NCBI GenBank assembly: GCA_036505615.1
Contig: DASXTB010000365.1
Coordinates: 1 to 8,225, forward strand
Origin: DASXTB01 sp036505615
Lineage (GTDB): Bacteria > Acidobacteriota > UBA6911 > JACQSX01
Length of the DNA stretch: 8,225 nucleotides
Direction of reading: 5' to 3'
A program made the translations under genes and the position numbers. Numbering within the stretch: the first letter of the stretch is position 1; each line of letters starts with the position of its first letter. Positions 1-5,680 of the stretch are shown piece by piece. The notes beneath the pieces are model-generated. The model ran no database searches and was not told the DNA's origin. It saw only the letters and a list, made by a program, of their open reading frames with translations.

Positions 1-23
1 GGACGGTTTATGGGAACGGTTAA

Positions 24-65
24 CCGGCGGCGACGCCCCGCAACAAGCGCGGGCTTTGCCGCCGG
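24..65. repeat. Long nested hairpin (REP-like or terminator-like)
   Basis: The outer arms CCGGCGGC (24-31) and GCCGCCGG (58-65) are perfect 8-base complements. Inside, 35-41 pairs with 47-54 through seven base pairs and one bulged C, closing a loop AACAA (42-46). Such a GC-rich nested fold is typical of REP-like intergenic elements. It could also slow transcription leaving the minus-strand GT gene, but no T-run follows, so a classic intrinsic terminator is not supported. The fold is read directly; the function is inferred. Confidence 0.5.
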
Positions 66-182
66 CTATACTCTGTAAACCCTTCGGGTTTCACCGACGG
101 CCTCTTACATCCTTGGCTGCGGGTTCACCGTTCATCTAGCCATGATCGGCTTTTGTTTCGGTTGTGGCCCTGGCACTGCAGG

Positions 183-212
183 ATCGTGGTCGTAATCATA
201 ATCGTGGTCGTA
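183..212. repeat. Two direct copies of ATCGTGGTCGTA
   Basis: The 12-mer ATCGTGGTCGTA occurs at 183-194 and 201-212, separated by ATCATA, giving an 18-base period. The spacer is itself close to the repeat's own three-base rhythm, so this is a degenerate simple-sequence tract. Read on the minus strand it would give alternating Asp/Tyr/His codons, but no gene frame uses it. It probably arose by slippage; no function is claimed. Confidence 0.6.
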
Positions 213-248
213 GCCGGGTTTATGTGCCAAACGAATCATTGGAACGAA

Positions 249-268
249 CCTCGCCATGCATCACGAGG
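249..268 (-). terminator. Possible weak terminator after the family 2 GT
   Basis: Immediately after the TAG stop of the minus-strand GT, the arms CCTCG and CGAGG (249-253 and 264-268) can pair around a 10-base loop containing ATGCAT. One wobble pair and one A-T pair could extend the stem. The bases that follow on the minus strand (TTCGTTCC) are only partly T-rich. The hairpin is visible; its role as a terminator is a weak inference. Confidence 0.25.
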
Positions 269-1075
269 CTAAGGCAATTGTTTTCCGTATACTGCCGCCC
301 ACGTCTTTGCATGTTTTAGAAAGATATAGAATGCTGCCATCGATGAGGCGATGAAGCCGCGTGCGCCGCCCAGGAACCCTAGACTAAGAATGTAAGTTCG
401 CAGGAAACCCCAGAGTGGCTCTAGCGCCATGGCGAACATCAGATTGACTGGAGAAGGGGCCGAGCCAGAGGCCAGGCGATTTTTCGACTGAATATCGGTG
501 TAATGGTTCACCTTGGCCACGTGGTGCGAAACACTTCTATACGGAAAGTGATAAAGGCGCCCGTGAAGCCGGCCACTGGGGCCTGTTGTCTCCAGCCTAT
601 CGTGGGGATCGACTCCGGTCCAATAAGCGCGATTGCGACGCACCAACCGCAGTCTCCATTCCGGAGACCAGCGGCTCAAGGGCATCCAGTCGCCAAGATA
701 AAAAGTTTGGCGGTTAACTTGGTAACCATCCACACGCTCGCCGCGTTGCCCCGCAAGCACTTCTGCAATCGCCCGGCGAAGATCGGCGTCGAGCCACTCA
801 TCGGCATCAAGACACAATACCCAATCACCTGTGGCCTTTTCGAGCGCGTACTGCTTTTGCCTCACGTAGCCGAGAAATTCTTCCTCCCAAAGTTCAGCGC
901 TGGCTTGTTTGGCAATCTCTTGTGTTTGATCGCTGCTGAACGAATCGACGACTACAACCTGGCTGGCGAGGCCGGACAATGAGGCAAGGCAGCGAGGGAG
1001 ATTATCCGCTTCGTTCAGCGTGATGATGCACACGGAGAGTGACGCAGACCGAAGTTCCTGCCGCAACAAAGCCAT
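269..1075 (-). CDS. Family 2 glycosyltransferase, WaaE/KdtX/LgtF-like
   Basis: A 268-residue GT-A fold transferase that would move a sugar from a nucleotide-sugar donor to a glycolipid acceptor on the cytoplasmic side of the membrane. The start SVCIITLNEADNLPRCL (13-30) is the nucleotide-binding opening of family 2. VVVDSFSSDQT (41-51) follows, and CLDADE (88-93) carries the metal-binding DxD (D90, D92). SPEWRLRLVRRNRAYWTG (137-154) and the hydrophobic C-terminal part (about 217-255, ending in HAKTW) match the group containing the LPS inner-core glucosyltransferase WaaE/LgtF, in length as well. The frame stays open far upstream, but the ATG at 1075 is chosen because AAGGAG lies 10 bases before it, a TATAAT box lies further upstream, and homology begins just after it. 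The upstream extension runs through repeats. The exact sugar and acceptor cannot be read from sequence. Confidence 0.9.
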   Translation of the reverse strand: MALLRQELRSASLSVCIITLNEADNLPRCLASLSGLASQVVVVDSFSSDQTQEIAKQASAELWEEEFLGYVRQKQYALEKATGDWVLCLDADEWLDADLRRAIAEVLAGQRGERVDGYQVNRQTFYLGDWMPLSRWSPEWRLRLVRRNRAYWTGVDPHDRLETTGPSGRLHGRLYHFPYRSVSHHVAKVNHYTDIQSKNRLASGSAPSPVNLMFAMALEPLWGFLRTYILSLGFLGGARGFIASSMAAFYIFLKHAKTWAAVYGKQLP

Positions 1076-1085
1076 GGGATTTTCT

Positions 1086-1108
1086 CTCCTTCGTAGTGCG
1101 GAATTATA
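1086..1108 (-). promoter_or_regulatory. -10 box and ribosome binding site of the WaaE-like GT
   Basis: On the minus strand a perfect TATAAT lies at 1108-1103, and AAGGAG at 1091-1086, 10 bases before the ATG at 1075. Transcription would begin near 1097 and leave a leader of about 20 bases. No good -35 hexamer is found at 16-18 bases upstream, so the box may rely on an activator or on other contacts. This gives the gene its own promoter, separate from the GT gene further upstream. The ribosome binding site settles the start codon. Confidence 0.55.
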
Positions 1109-1144
1109 GCTCAGTGGAGCGCTTCTGCCGCCCCATAGTGAGAT

Positions 1145-1170
1145 CAGAACCGCGGGCGTAAGCCCGCGCA
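1145..1170 (+). repeat. REP-like hairpin repeat, copy A
   Basis: A 26-base unit opening CAGAACCG. It contains the perfect 7-base-pair stem CGCGGGC/GCCCGCG (1151-1157 and 1162-1168) closed by the tetraloop GTAA, of the GNRA type if transcribed. It differs from copy C (reverse strand) at two positions and from copy B at three. Confidence 0.8.
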
Positions 1171-1200
1171 GAGGTAACGGATCCCTCCTGCACCGACAAA

Positions 1201-1226
1201 CAGAACCGCTGGCGTCAGCCCGCGCT
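1201..1226 (+). repeat. REP-like hairpin repeat, copy B
   Basis: Second copy of the 26-base unit, in the same direction as copy A and 56 bases from it, start to start. A G-to-T change at its tenth base breaks one pair in the stem, and the loop is GTCA. This copy looks decayed compared with copy A. Confidence 0.8.
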
Positions 1227-1283
1227 CTGAAACCTACAGATGTCCGCGGCTCTGATGTGGGCGGAGGTGGGGTTGATTCTTCC

Positions 1284-1309
1284 TGCGCGGGCTGACGCCC
1301 ACGGTTCTG
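1284..1309 (-). repeat. REP-like hairpin repeat, copy C (inverted)
   Basis: Third copy of the unit, on the opposite strand to copies A and B. Two substitutions separate it from copy A. One turns a C-G pair of the stem into T·G, so the fold is largely kept. Two copies facing one way and one facing the other give the layout seen in BIME-type clusters of REP elements. Confidence 0.8.
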
Positions 1310-1374
1310 TGGATGCAGCACCGCAGAAGAAACTGATGCTTGGCAGTGCTGAGCATTTTGCAAAGATACTGTGC

Positions 1375-1402
1375 CATTCGAAATTCGACATTCGAAATTC
1401 GA
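1375..1402. repeat. Two tandem copies of CATTCGAAATTCGA
   Basis: The 14-mer CATTCGAAATTCGA is repeated exactly, head to tail, at 1375-1388 and 1389-1402, and is followed by ATTT. Each unit contains TTCGAA palindromes, so the tract can fold in several registers. It begins five bases beyond the TAA of the family 4 GT, at its 3' end. AT-rich ATTCGAA tandems like this occur in intergenic DNA of various environmental bacteria (recollection, not checked). It could help end transcription, but no T-run is seen. Confidence 0.75.
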
Positions 1403-1407
1403 ATTTG

Positions 1408-2520
1408 TTACCGTCGGCCCATCACCAGAAGATCGCGATATGCAGCCAGTGTGGTTTCGGCGCAGGCTCGCCAAGTGAACTTTTTTGCCTGCAATGGCCC
1501 GCGAACCCGCAGGTCGCGGCGCAGGGTCTGGTCTGTCAGAAGTCGATCGAGCTTGGCGGCAATGTCGTCGACATCTTCCGGGTTGGCCAGCAAAGCCGCG
1601 TCTCCGGCGACTTCGGGAAGCGCCGTCACATTGCTCGCAAGCGATGGCGTCCCGCAAGCCATCGCTTCCACCAGCGGTATGCCGAACCCTTCATAGTGAG
1701 AGGGAAGAGCAAATGCCGCAGCGCCCCGATAGAGAGCCGGCAGATCGTTGTCTGGGACCCAGTCAAGAAATCGCACGCGAGCGTGGGTCTGAGCGTCGCG
1801 GGCGATGCTGTCCGTATCAGAATCAAAATGCGGGCCCGCGAAAACCAGCAGATGATCTCTCGCGGCCTTAGTGCGAGCGAAAGCCCGAATCAGGCCATCC
1901 GGATTCTTTCGCCGCCCGATTCGGCCGACGAAGAGGATATAAGGCCGATCCATGATGGCATAGCGGCTAAGTGTGTCCTGATCCCCGGGTTTTCGCTCGG
2001 GAGAAAATTGCCCATGATCGAACCCGTTATGCGTCACCCGCACGCGCTCAGGACTGAGTTCCGGGAAATGGCAAAGTATGCGCTCTCGCGTAAATCCGGA
2101 AACTGCCAGGATCATGTCAGCTCGAGCGATCACTTTCTGCGTCTTTTCTCCGCGTTTTTTTATCCATGGAGCCGCGGCGAGCCCTGGGCCTTCCAAGACA
2201 AGCATATCGTGAACGGTTACCAGCTTCAGCGCGGCCAGGGCGGCCGGAAGCGATGTGCCTGTGCAGTGGAACACTTCATCTCGTCGCACAAAAAGCGCCG
2301 GCAGCGCTCCAGTATGCAACCGCGGACTTTCAATTCCATCCAGTTTGGCGAGCGGGGAAATCCACCCTCTGTGCTTCCAGCGGGAGGGCCTTATCAGCAG
2401 GCGCATACCGTCGTTCGGCCGGAACAGTTGGACGATTGTCCGTACCAGCTCGACGCTGTACCGTCCAATGCCTGTGGGGTAGGGCTTGGCGGCAGACGAA
2501 ATGTCGATGGCGATCTTCAT
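1408..2520 (-). CDS. Family 4 glycosyltransferase (GT-B fold)
   Basis: A 370-residue retaining GT of the GT-B fold, a usual length for the family, predicted to act in the cytoplasm or at the membrane face. The N-terminal acceptor domain starts MKIAIDISSAAKPYPTGIGRY, and TGIGRY (16-21) is typical of mannosyl- and rhamnosyltransferase-like members of O-antigen and exopolysaccharide loci. VHDM (103-106) and SGFTRERI (141-148) follow. The donor domain begins at PYILFVGRIGRRKNPDGLIRA (193-213) and carries the E-x7-E motif EGFGIPLVE (E277, E285), then LPEVAGDAALLANPED (301-316). All hallmark residues are present. The ATG at 2520 is chosen because homology starts at once. No clear ribosome binding site precedes it, which is odd. 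Downstream, a 332-base gap with its own promoter separates it from the WaaE-like gene. The sugar and acceptor are unknown. Confidence 0.93.
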   Translation of the reverse strand: MKIAIDISSAAKPYPTGIGRYSVELVRTIVQLFRPNDGMRLLIRPSRWKHRGWISPLAKLDGIESPRLHTGALPALFVRRDEVFHCTGTSLPAALAALKLVTVHDMLVLEGPGLAAAPWIKKRGEKTQKVIARADMILAVSGFTRERILCHFPELSPERVRVTHNGFDHGQFSPERKPGDQDTLSRYAIMDRPYILFVGRIGRRKNPDGLIRAFARTKAARDHLLVFAGPHFDSDTDSIARDAQTHARVRFLDWVPDNDLPALYRGAAAFALPSHYEGFGIPLVEAMACGTPSLASNVTALPEVAGDAALLANPEDVDDIAAKLDRLLTDQTLRRDLRVRGPLQAKKFTWRACAETTLAAYRDLLVMGRR

Positions 2521-2557
2521 GGAACTTGGATCGAGAACAGTGAGCCGCGCAGCGGCG

Positions 2558-2577
2558 CCTCAGAATTGTAGCTGAGG
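2558..2577 (-). promoter_or_regulatory. -10 box inside an inverted repeat upstream of the family 4 GT
   Basis: On the minus strand TACAAT (2570-2565) fits a -10 box, placing the start near 2558 and giving a leader of about 38 bases before the ATG at 2520. The arms CCTCAG and CTGAGG (2572-2577 and 2558-2563) flank the box as a perfect 6-base inverted repeat with an 8-base centre. Such a layout could be an operator over the promoter. No convincing -35 hexamer is seen. Sixteen bases here match the region around the WaaE-like gene's -10 box at 13 positions. Confidence 0.4.
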
Positions 2578-2611
2578 GTGTAAAGGGCATGTTATCGAAA
2601 TTCATCGCCAT

Positions 2612-2694
2612 CTGTAGGGGCGACTCGCGACCCGCCCGTCTTGCGACGAAAAATCCGCATGCTCCGACGGGCGGTTCACGAACCGGCGTTACAG
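2612..2694. repeat. Long imperfect palindrome, TGTAGGGGCG type
   Basis: Two 29-base arms (2612-2640 and 2666-2694) are imperfect reverse complements, with about 21 of 29 positions pairing. They run from CTGTA at the left tip to TACAG at the right and surround a 25-base centre. Each arm also contains its own smaller inverted repeat, as in GGGCGGTTC-CGAACCG. This resembles mobile REP/MITE-like elements beginning TGTAGGGGCG that I recall from many environmental genomes. No transposase is encoded here. It sits between two divergent promoters. Confidence 0.65.
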
Positions 2695-2736
2695 ACAGGT
2701 GTGGCAGGTCTTCCCAAAAACCAGTCCCGAAACGTT

Positions 2737-2765
2737 TTGTGGAATAATCCGACCGGCTGTACGAT
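2737..2765 (+). promoter_or_regulatory. Promoter of the family 2 GT pair, possibly leaderless
   Basis: TTGTGG (2737-2742) and TACGAT (2760-2765) are 17 bases apart, the ideal spacing for a housekeeping promoter. The ATG at 2775 lies only nine bases after the -10 box, so transcription would begin at or within about three bases of the start codon. No Shine-Dalgarno sequence is seen before that ATG, which fits a leaderless transcript. The hexamers are read directly; the promoter activity is inferred. Confidence 0.45.
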
Positions 2766-2774
2766 AGCGAAACC

Positions 2775-3470
2775 ATGCAGAGGCCTAGTCTTTCCGCTCT
2801 TGTTCTGGCTCAGGACGCGGCGGGTTTTCTGCCGCGCGTGCTGGCGAACCTTCGTCCCTTGGCTGACGAAATCATCGTCCTGGATGGTGGCTCCAGTGAC
2901 TCGACGCCGGAGATTGCCGCAAGCGAGCCAAAAGCTCGCCTTTTCTACAGGTTCTTCGAGGGAGATTTTGCGGCACAAAAAAATTTCGGAATCGAACAGT
3001 GCGGCGCCGATTGGGTCCTGGTGGTCGATGCCGATGAGCTTCTTTCCGACACACTTCGCGCACAGGTTCCGGCTTTGATTCGCTCCAGGCGCGCCCGCTG
3101 GTACAAGTTTCCGCGCTATTGGGTGCTGGCCGATGAAAACCCTCTTCGTTATATCCAGTCGCCGCTTCACTATCCTGACTATCAGCTGCGCCTGTTCCGC
3201 AACGAGCCGGCCTTCCGCTACGTTCCCGGGCATCCGGTCCATCAACGTTTTCCCAGGGAGGGGCGCGGCCCAGGAAAACGCCTCCGCAGGGGTCACATCA
3301 TTCATTTTGCGTTCGCTCTCGCCGGTCGCGCAGACAGGGAATCGAGAGTCACGCGCTATACGCAGCAGTATTCTGCGAGTTCGGCGACAAATCGGATTTA
3401 TCTGTACGAAGACTATCCGCATCGGGTACTACCTTGCATTGAAAAAATTTCTGAGGAGCTGCCGGCATGA
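2775..3470 (+). CDS. Short family 2 glycosyltransferase
   Basis: A 231-residue GT-A fold transferase, somewhat shorter than the 268-residue WaaE-like protein in this window. LDGGSSDSTPEIA (36-48) is the family 2 'D-GS-D-T' signature, and VVDADE (83-88) holds the DxD metal site (D85, D87). LHYPDYQLRLFRNEPAFRYVPGHPVHQ (131-157) matches the acceptor-side region of the WaaE/LgtF-related group, with its conserved R-L-F/V-R-N-x-A block and later H. Two oddities: the usual T-x-N-E near residue 12 is LAQDAA, so the N-E pair is absent, and the hydrophobic C-terminal segment of the WaaE-like protein is missing. It lies in an operon with the next gene and overlaps it by four bases. It is likely cytoplasmic, adding one sugar to a lipid-linked glycan. 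Substrates are unknown. Confidence 0.88.
   Translation: MQRPSLSALVLAQDAAGFLPRVLANLRPLADEIIVLDGGSSDSTPEIAASEPKARLFYRFFEGDFAAQKNFGIEQCGADWVLVVDADELLSDTLRAQVPALIRSRRARWYKFPRYWVLADENPLRYIQSPLHYPDYQLRLFRNEPAFRYVPGHPVHQRFPREGRGPGKRLRRGHIIHFAFALAGRADRESRVTRYTQQYSASSATNRIYLYEDYPHRVLPCIEKISEELPA
3453..3458 (+). promoter_or_regulatory. Ribosome binding site of the second operon GT
   Basis: GAGGAG lies eight bases before the ATG at 3467, inside the 3' end of the preceding gene. With the ATGA stop/start overlap it supports translational coupling and fixes the start of the second GT. It contrasts with the first gene of the pair, which has no such site. Confidence 0.7.
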
Positions 3471-4447
3471 CTGGCCGGGCAAGGGTTGTAATTGCTATCC
3501 CCACATACAATGGCGCGCGATTCCTTCGAGCTGCTTTGCACTGCGCCCTCAACCAGACTTACCGCGACATTGAAATTCTGGTCGTCGATGACTGCTCATC
3601 GGATGAGACGTCCGATGTTGCCTCCAGCTTCGCTCCGCGGGTGATCGCTTATGAGAACGAAATACACCGCGGGATTGGCGGTAACTGGAACCGCTGCGTC
3701 GAGCTGTCAAAAGGCGCCGCCTATCTGCTGATCGCACATCAGGATGACCTCATGTCGGCCACGCTAGTCGAGCGTGCGGTTGAGCTGCTGGAGCGCGAAC
3801 CGGCGGCCGGTTTTGCCATGGCGCCCGTCGAGCAGATCGACGAGAAAGGGAGAGTAATCGAAGCGCGTGAATCCGCCGAGGGAGATTTCGTTCGGCCCGG
3901 CGCGGAATATTTCGAGCGTCTCATGGAAGGATCTATGCCGATGTGGGGCCCTGTCGCCGGCGTGGTTCGACGCGCGCTCTATGATCAAGCCGGTGTTTTC
4001 GATGAAACTTATAGTTACGCGGTTGACCTTCAAATGCACTTCAGAATGCTTCTGCAGGCGGACGCCGGTTTCCTGGCTGAGCCGAGATACCAGTGGCGAC
4101 GCCACGAAAACCAGGCCACATCCCGTCATAACAAGGGGCAGCGCTACGAAGAAGTGATTCGCGCAAAGCTCGAAGGGGTGAAACTGGCCGAGCGATCCGG
4201 CGGCTTCGACCCGCCGGCGCTGGCCCGACTTCGGCGCGCTGCAGCGCGCGACTGCTGCAAAGCAGCCCGCCGCTACGCGCTTGCAGATGCCGGCTACGCG
4301 CGCCGGCACCTCAGGCATGCTTGGTCCCTTTGTCATGGCTCCCTTCTGAAGAATGATTTTCTGGCAGGATCTTTGCGCATGATCTGGACCGGCCTGTTTG
4401 GACCGACCGCCGCCGGCCGCGCGCGTTTTGAAAGGACGGGAATCTAG
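3467..4447 (+). CDS. Family 2 glycosyltransferase, second in operon
   Basis: A 326-residue GT-A fold transferase. RVVIAIPTYNGARFLRAAL (6-24) is the classic family 2 opening, NQTYRDIEILVVDDCSSDET (29-48) the uridine-binding region, and IAHQDDL (89-95) the metal-binding site, in the H-Q-D-D form seen in many O-antigen and capsule GTs rather than DxD. D187 in YAVDLQMHFRML (184-195) is a candidate for the catalytic base, and YQWRRHENQATS (208-219) is a conserved acceptor-side block. The C-terminal 100 residues are rich in Arg and Ala and may hold a helical membrane-contact region. The start overlaps the stop of the preceding gene (ATGA) with a good ribosome binding site, so the two proteins are probably made together and act on the same glycan. 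The sugar is unknown. Confidence 0.92.
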   Translation: MTGRARVVIAIPTYNGARFLRAALHCALNQTYRDIEILVVDDCSSDETSDVASSFAPRVIAYENEIHRGIGGNWNRCVELSKGAAYLLIAHQDDLMSATLVERAVELLEREPAAGFAMAPVEQIDEKGRVIEARESAEGDFVRPGAEYFERLMEGSMPMWGPVAGVVRRALYDQAGVFDETYSYAVDLQMHFRMLLQADAGFLAEPRYQWRRHENQATSRHNKGQRYEEVIRAKLEGVKLAERSGGFDPPALARLRRAAARDCCKAARRYALADAGYARRHLRHAWSLCHGSLLKNDFLAGSLRMIWTGLFGPTAAGRARFERTGI

Positions 4448-4466
4448 TACCGCCGCAGCCCAAATT

Positions 4467-4523
4467 GCCACGAAGTCACGATGACACGAATCCTATCTTT
4501 GAGTGACATTGTGCCTTCGTGGC
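4467..4523. repeat. Inverted repeat between convergent genes, ACGAAG/CTTCGT type
   Basis: GCCACGAAG (4467-4475) and CTTCGTGGC (4515-4523) are perfect 9-base complements. After one mismatch, three more pairs (4477-4479 with 4511-4513) extend the stem. Further ACGA and GTGAC pieces in the centre look like decayed copies of the same unit. Similar CACGAAGACACGAAG / CTTCGTGTCTTCGTG elements occur as interspersed repeats in many environmental genomes (recollection). Placed in the 113-base gap between the 3' ends of two converging genes, the hairpin could end transcription from both sides, although it lacks strong T-runs. Confidence 0.6.
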
Positions 4524-4560
4524 TGAGTCTCTGCGGTGAATGTTTGTGAATAACCCAGAC

Positions 4561-5679
4561 CTATGTTCGCGGCTTAGTATTTTTTGAAATGATCTCTTGA
4601 TAAAGGGCCAGGTTTCCCTCCACCATTGCGTCCAATGAAAATTCACGGAAGGCGAAGTTTCGAGCTTCCATCGCAAGACTTTGCCGCAGCCGAGGGTTGG
4701 CAATGGCTTGGGCGAGATTTGCGGCGAATGCTACAGAATCGCCCGGTGCAGACAAAAGGCCGGTCTTCCCGGCGATTACCATTTCCGGAATCCCGCCCGC
4801 TGAGGTAGCAACGACGCAGGTACCCGCATGGAAAGCCTCCAAAACCGCCAGCCCCAGGCCTTCCGTTCTGGATGGCATCACGAAGACGTCCAGCGCAGCA
4901 AGGAGATCCGGGATGTCCCGTCGAAATCCTAAGAGCGTGACGGCTGAGTCAAGGCCCAGTTGGACGATCTCCGATTCCAATGCCGTCCGGCGGTTGCCTT
5001 CGCCGGCGATCACGCAATGAGACTCAACTGCGGAGTCCTGCAGAATCTTCAGTGCTCTTAGAAGCATGGAATGATCCTTGTAACCTGCCAACTGCCCGGC
5101 TGTTCCTAACAGCGTCCTTTCGGGAGGGATATTGAGTTCCCGCGCCAGCCTCGGTCGTGCTTCGCCTCGGTCGAGTTGATTGAATGGCGCCGGGTCCACC
5201 GCGCTACGAACGACGTTTATCCGGTTGGCGTCGATGTTATAGTCCAGCAACACCTGGCGAATCTTTTCTGAAATGGCGACAAATCGGTCCACTCGATGCG
5301 TGCCGTAAAGAAAACGGTTACCGAGGCTCGGCTGCGGCGGCAAGTCGATGTGGCGATGTACCACCAGGCGTGTTTCAGGAAGGAGCATCTTGGTCCAAGC
5401 GCCGATGGAATGGGCGCGGGCGCTGTGAGCGTCGATCAGGTCGATGTGACGCTGTCGGCAATAGCGGGCCAACGAGAAAACCGCAAGCGGATCGAGATCA
5501 TTGCGAACTTTTATCGGCAGCAATGGGACCGTTCCCTGGGTGCGGTCGCGCAGCTCACCGTGGCAGGCAGCTGCCAGATGCGCCTCTACTCCTCGCTGAA
5601 TCAGTCCGGACAGGAGCAGTTGCACCTGTAGCTGACCGCCGGCCCATGTTTTCTCCGTGTCCAGAAGCAGAACGTGCAT
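4561..5679 (-). CDS. Family 4 glycosyltransferase coupled to the membrane GT
   Basis: A 372-residue retaining GT-B enzyme of normal family length. The N-terminal domain starts MHVLLLDTEKTWAGGQ, whose W-x-GG element (12-15) corresponds to the glycine-rich loop of family 4, and DAHSARAHSIGAW (83-95) and FVAISEKIRQVLL (133-145) follow. The donor domain starts near LLGTAGQLAGYKDHSMLLRAL (190-210), with K201 in the usual phosphate-contact position. CVIAGEGNRR (222-231), VTLLGFRRDIPDLLAALDVFVMPS (247-270) and the E-x7-E motif EGLGLAVLE (E273, E281) are intact. The frame is open 19 codons further upstream, but those overlap the end of the membrane GT gene and carry no homology. The ATG at 5679 begins one base after that gene's TGA, so the two are probably translationally coupled and share a pathway. 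It is likely a cytoplasmic enzyme adding a hexose to a lipid-linked glycan; substrates are unknown. Confidence 0.93.
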   Translation of the reverse strand: MHVLLLDTEKTWAGGQLQVQLLLSGLIQRGVEAHLAAACHGELRDRTQGTVPLLPIKVRNDLDPLAVFSLARYCRQRHIDLIDAHSARAHSIGAWTKMLLPETRLVVHRHIDLPPQPSLGNRFLYGTHRVDRFVAISEKIRQVLLDYNIDANRINVVRSAVDPAPFNQLDRGEARPRLARELNIPPERTLLGTAGQLAGYKDHSMLLRALKILQDSAVESHCVIAGEGNRRTALESEIVQLGLDSAVTLLGFRRDIPDLLAALDVFVMPSRTEGLGLAVLEAFHAGTCVVATSAGGIPEMVIAGKTGLLSAPGDSVAFAANLAQAIANPRLRQSLAMEARNFAFREFSLDAMVEGNLALYQEIISKNTKPRT

Positions 5680-5680
5680 A

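Larger units (their letters stand above)
1..268. other. Gene-free flank rich in short hairpins and repeats
   Basis: No convincing coding region is seen on either strand. The stretch lies beyond the 3' end of the family 2 GT gene. It holds a long hairpin at 24-65, a small hairpin at 77-91 (AAACCC, loop TTC, GGGTTT), two near-copies of CGGGTT(T)CACCG around 85-95 and 120-130, and a short direct repeat at 183-212. The reading frames crossing it lack codon structure or recognisable motifs. What lies to the left of position 1 is unknown. Confidence 0.6.
1076..1407. other. 332-base gap: promoter, three REP-like repeats, ATTCGAA tandem
   Basis: This gap separates two minus-strand GT genes. From left to right it holds the WaaE-like gene's ribosome binding site and -10 box, three REP-like hairpins (1145-1309), about 65 bases without recognisable structure (1310-1374), and a tandem repeat (1375-1402) next to the stop of the family 4 GT. 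Open frames cross it on both strands, but they run through the repeats and have no homology signal, so no gene is called. Confidence 0.7.

Noticed and set aside
1099..1130. tRNA-like start (GCGGAATTATAGCTCAGTGG)
   Set aside because: It resembles an acceptor and D-arm, but no anticodon arm, T-arm (GGTTCGAATCC) or closing acceptor strand follows; the REP repeat comes instead. The TATAAT on the other strand explains part of it.
1375..1402. CRISPR-like array
   Set aside because: Only two directly adjoining 14-base units with no spacers; a simple tandem repeat.
1076..1657. Upstream extension of the WaaE-like GT to a 462-residue protein
   Set aside because: The extra 194 residues run through the REP-like repeats and the 3' end of the family 4 GT gene, are low-complexity and Arg/Ser/Pro-rich, and lie upstream of a clear AAGGAG and TATAAT.
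1240..2571. 443-residue plus-strand open frame
   Set aside because: It is antisense to the family 4 GT, which has all family motifs. Its own translation has no recognisable domain and begins inside the repeat cluster.
2330..3422. Minus-strand open frames across the divergent region and the short family 2 GT
   Set aside because: They cross the palindromic element and lie opposite a gene with intact DxD and DGGSSDST motifs; no motif of their own.
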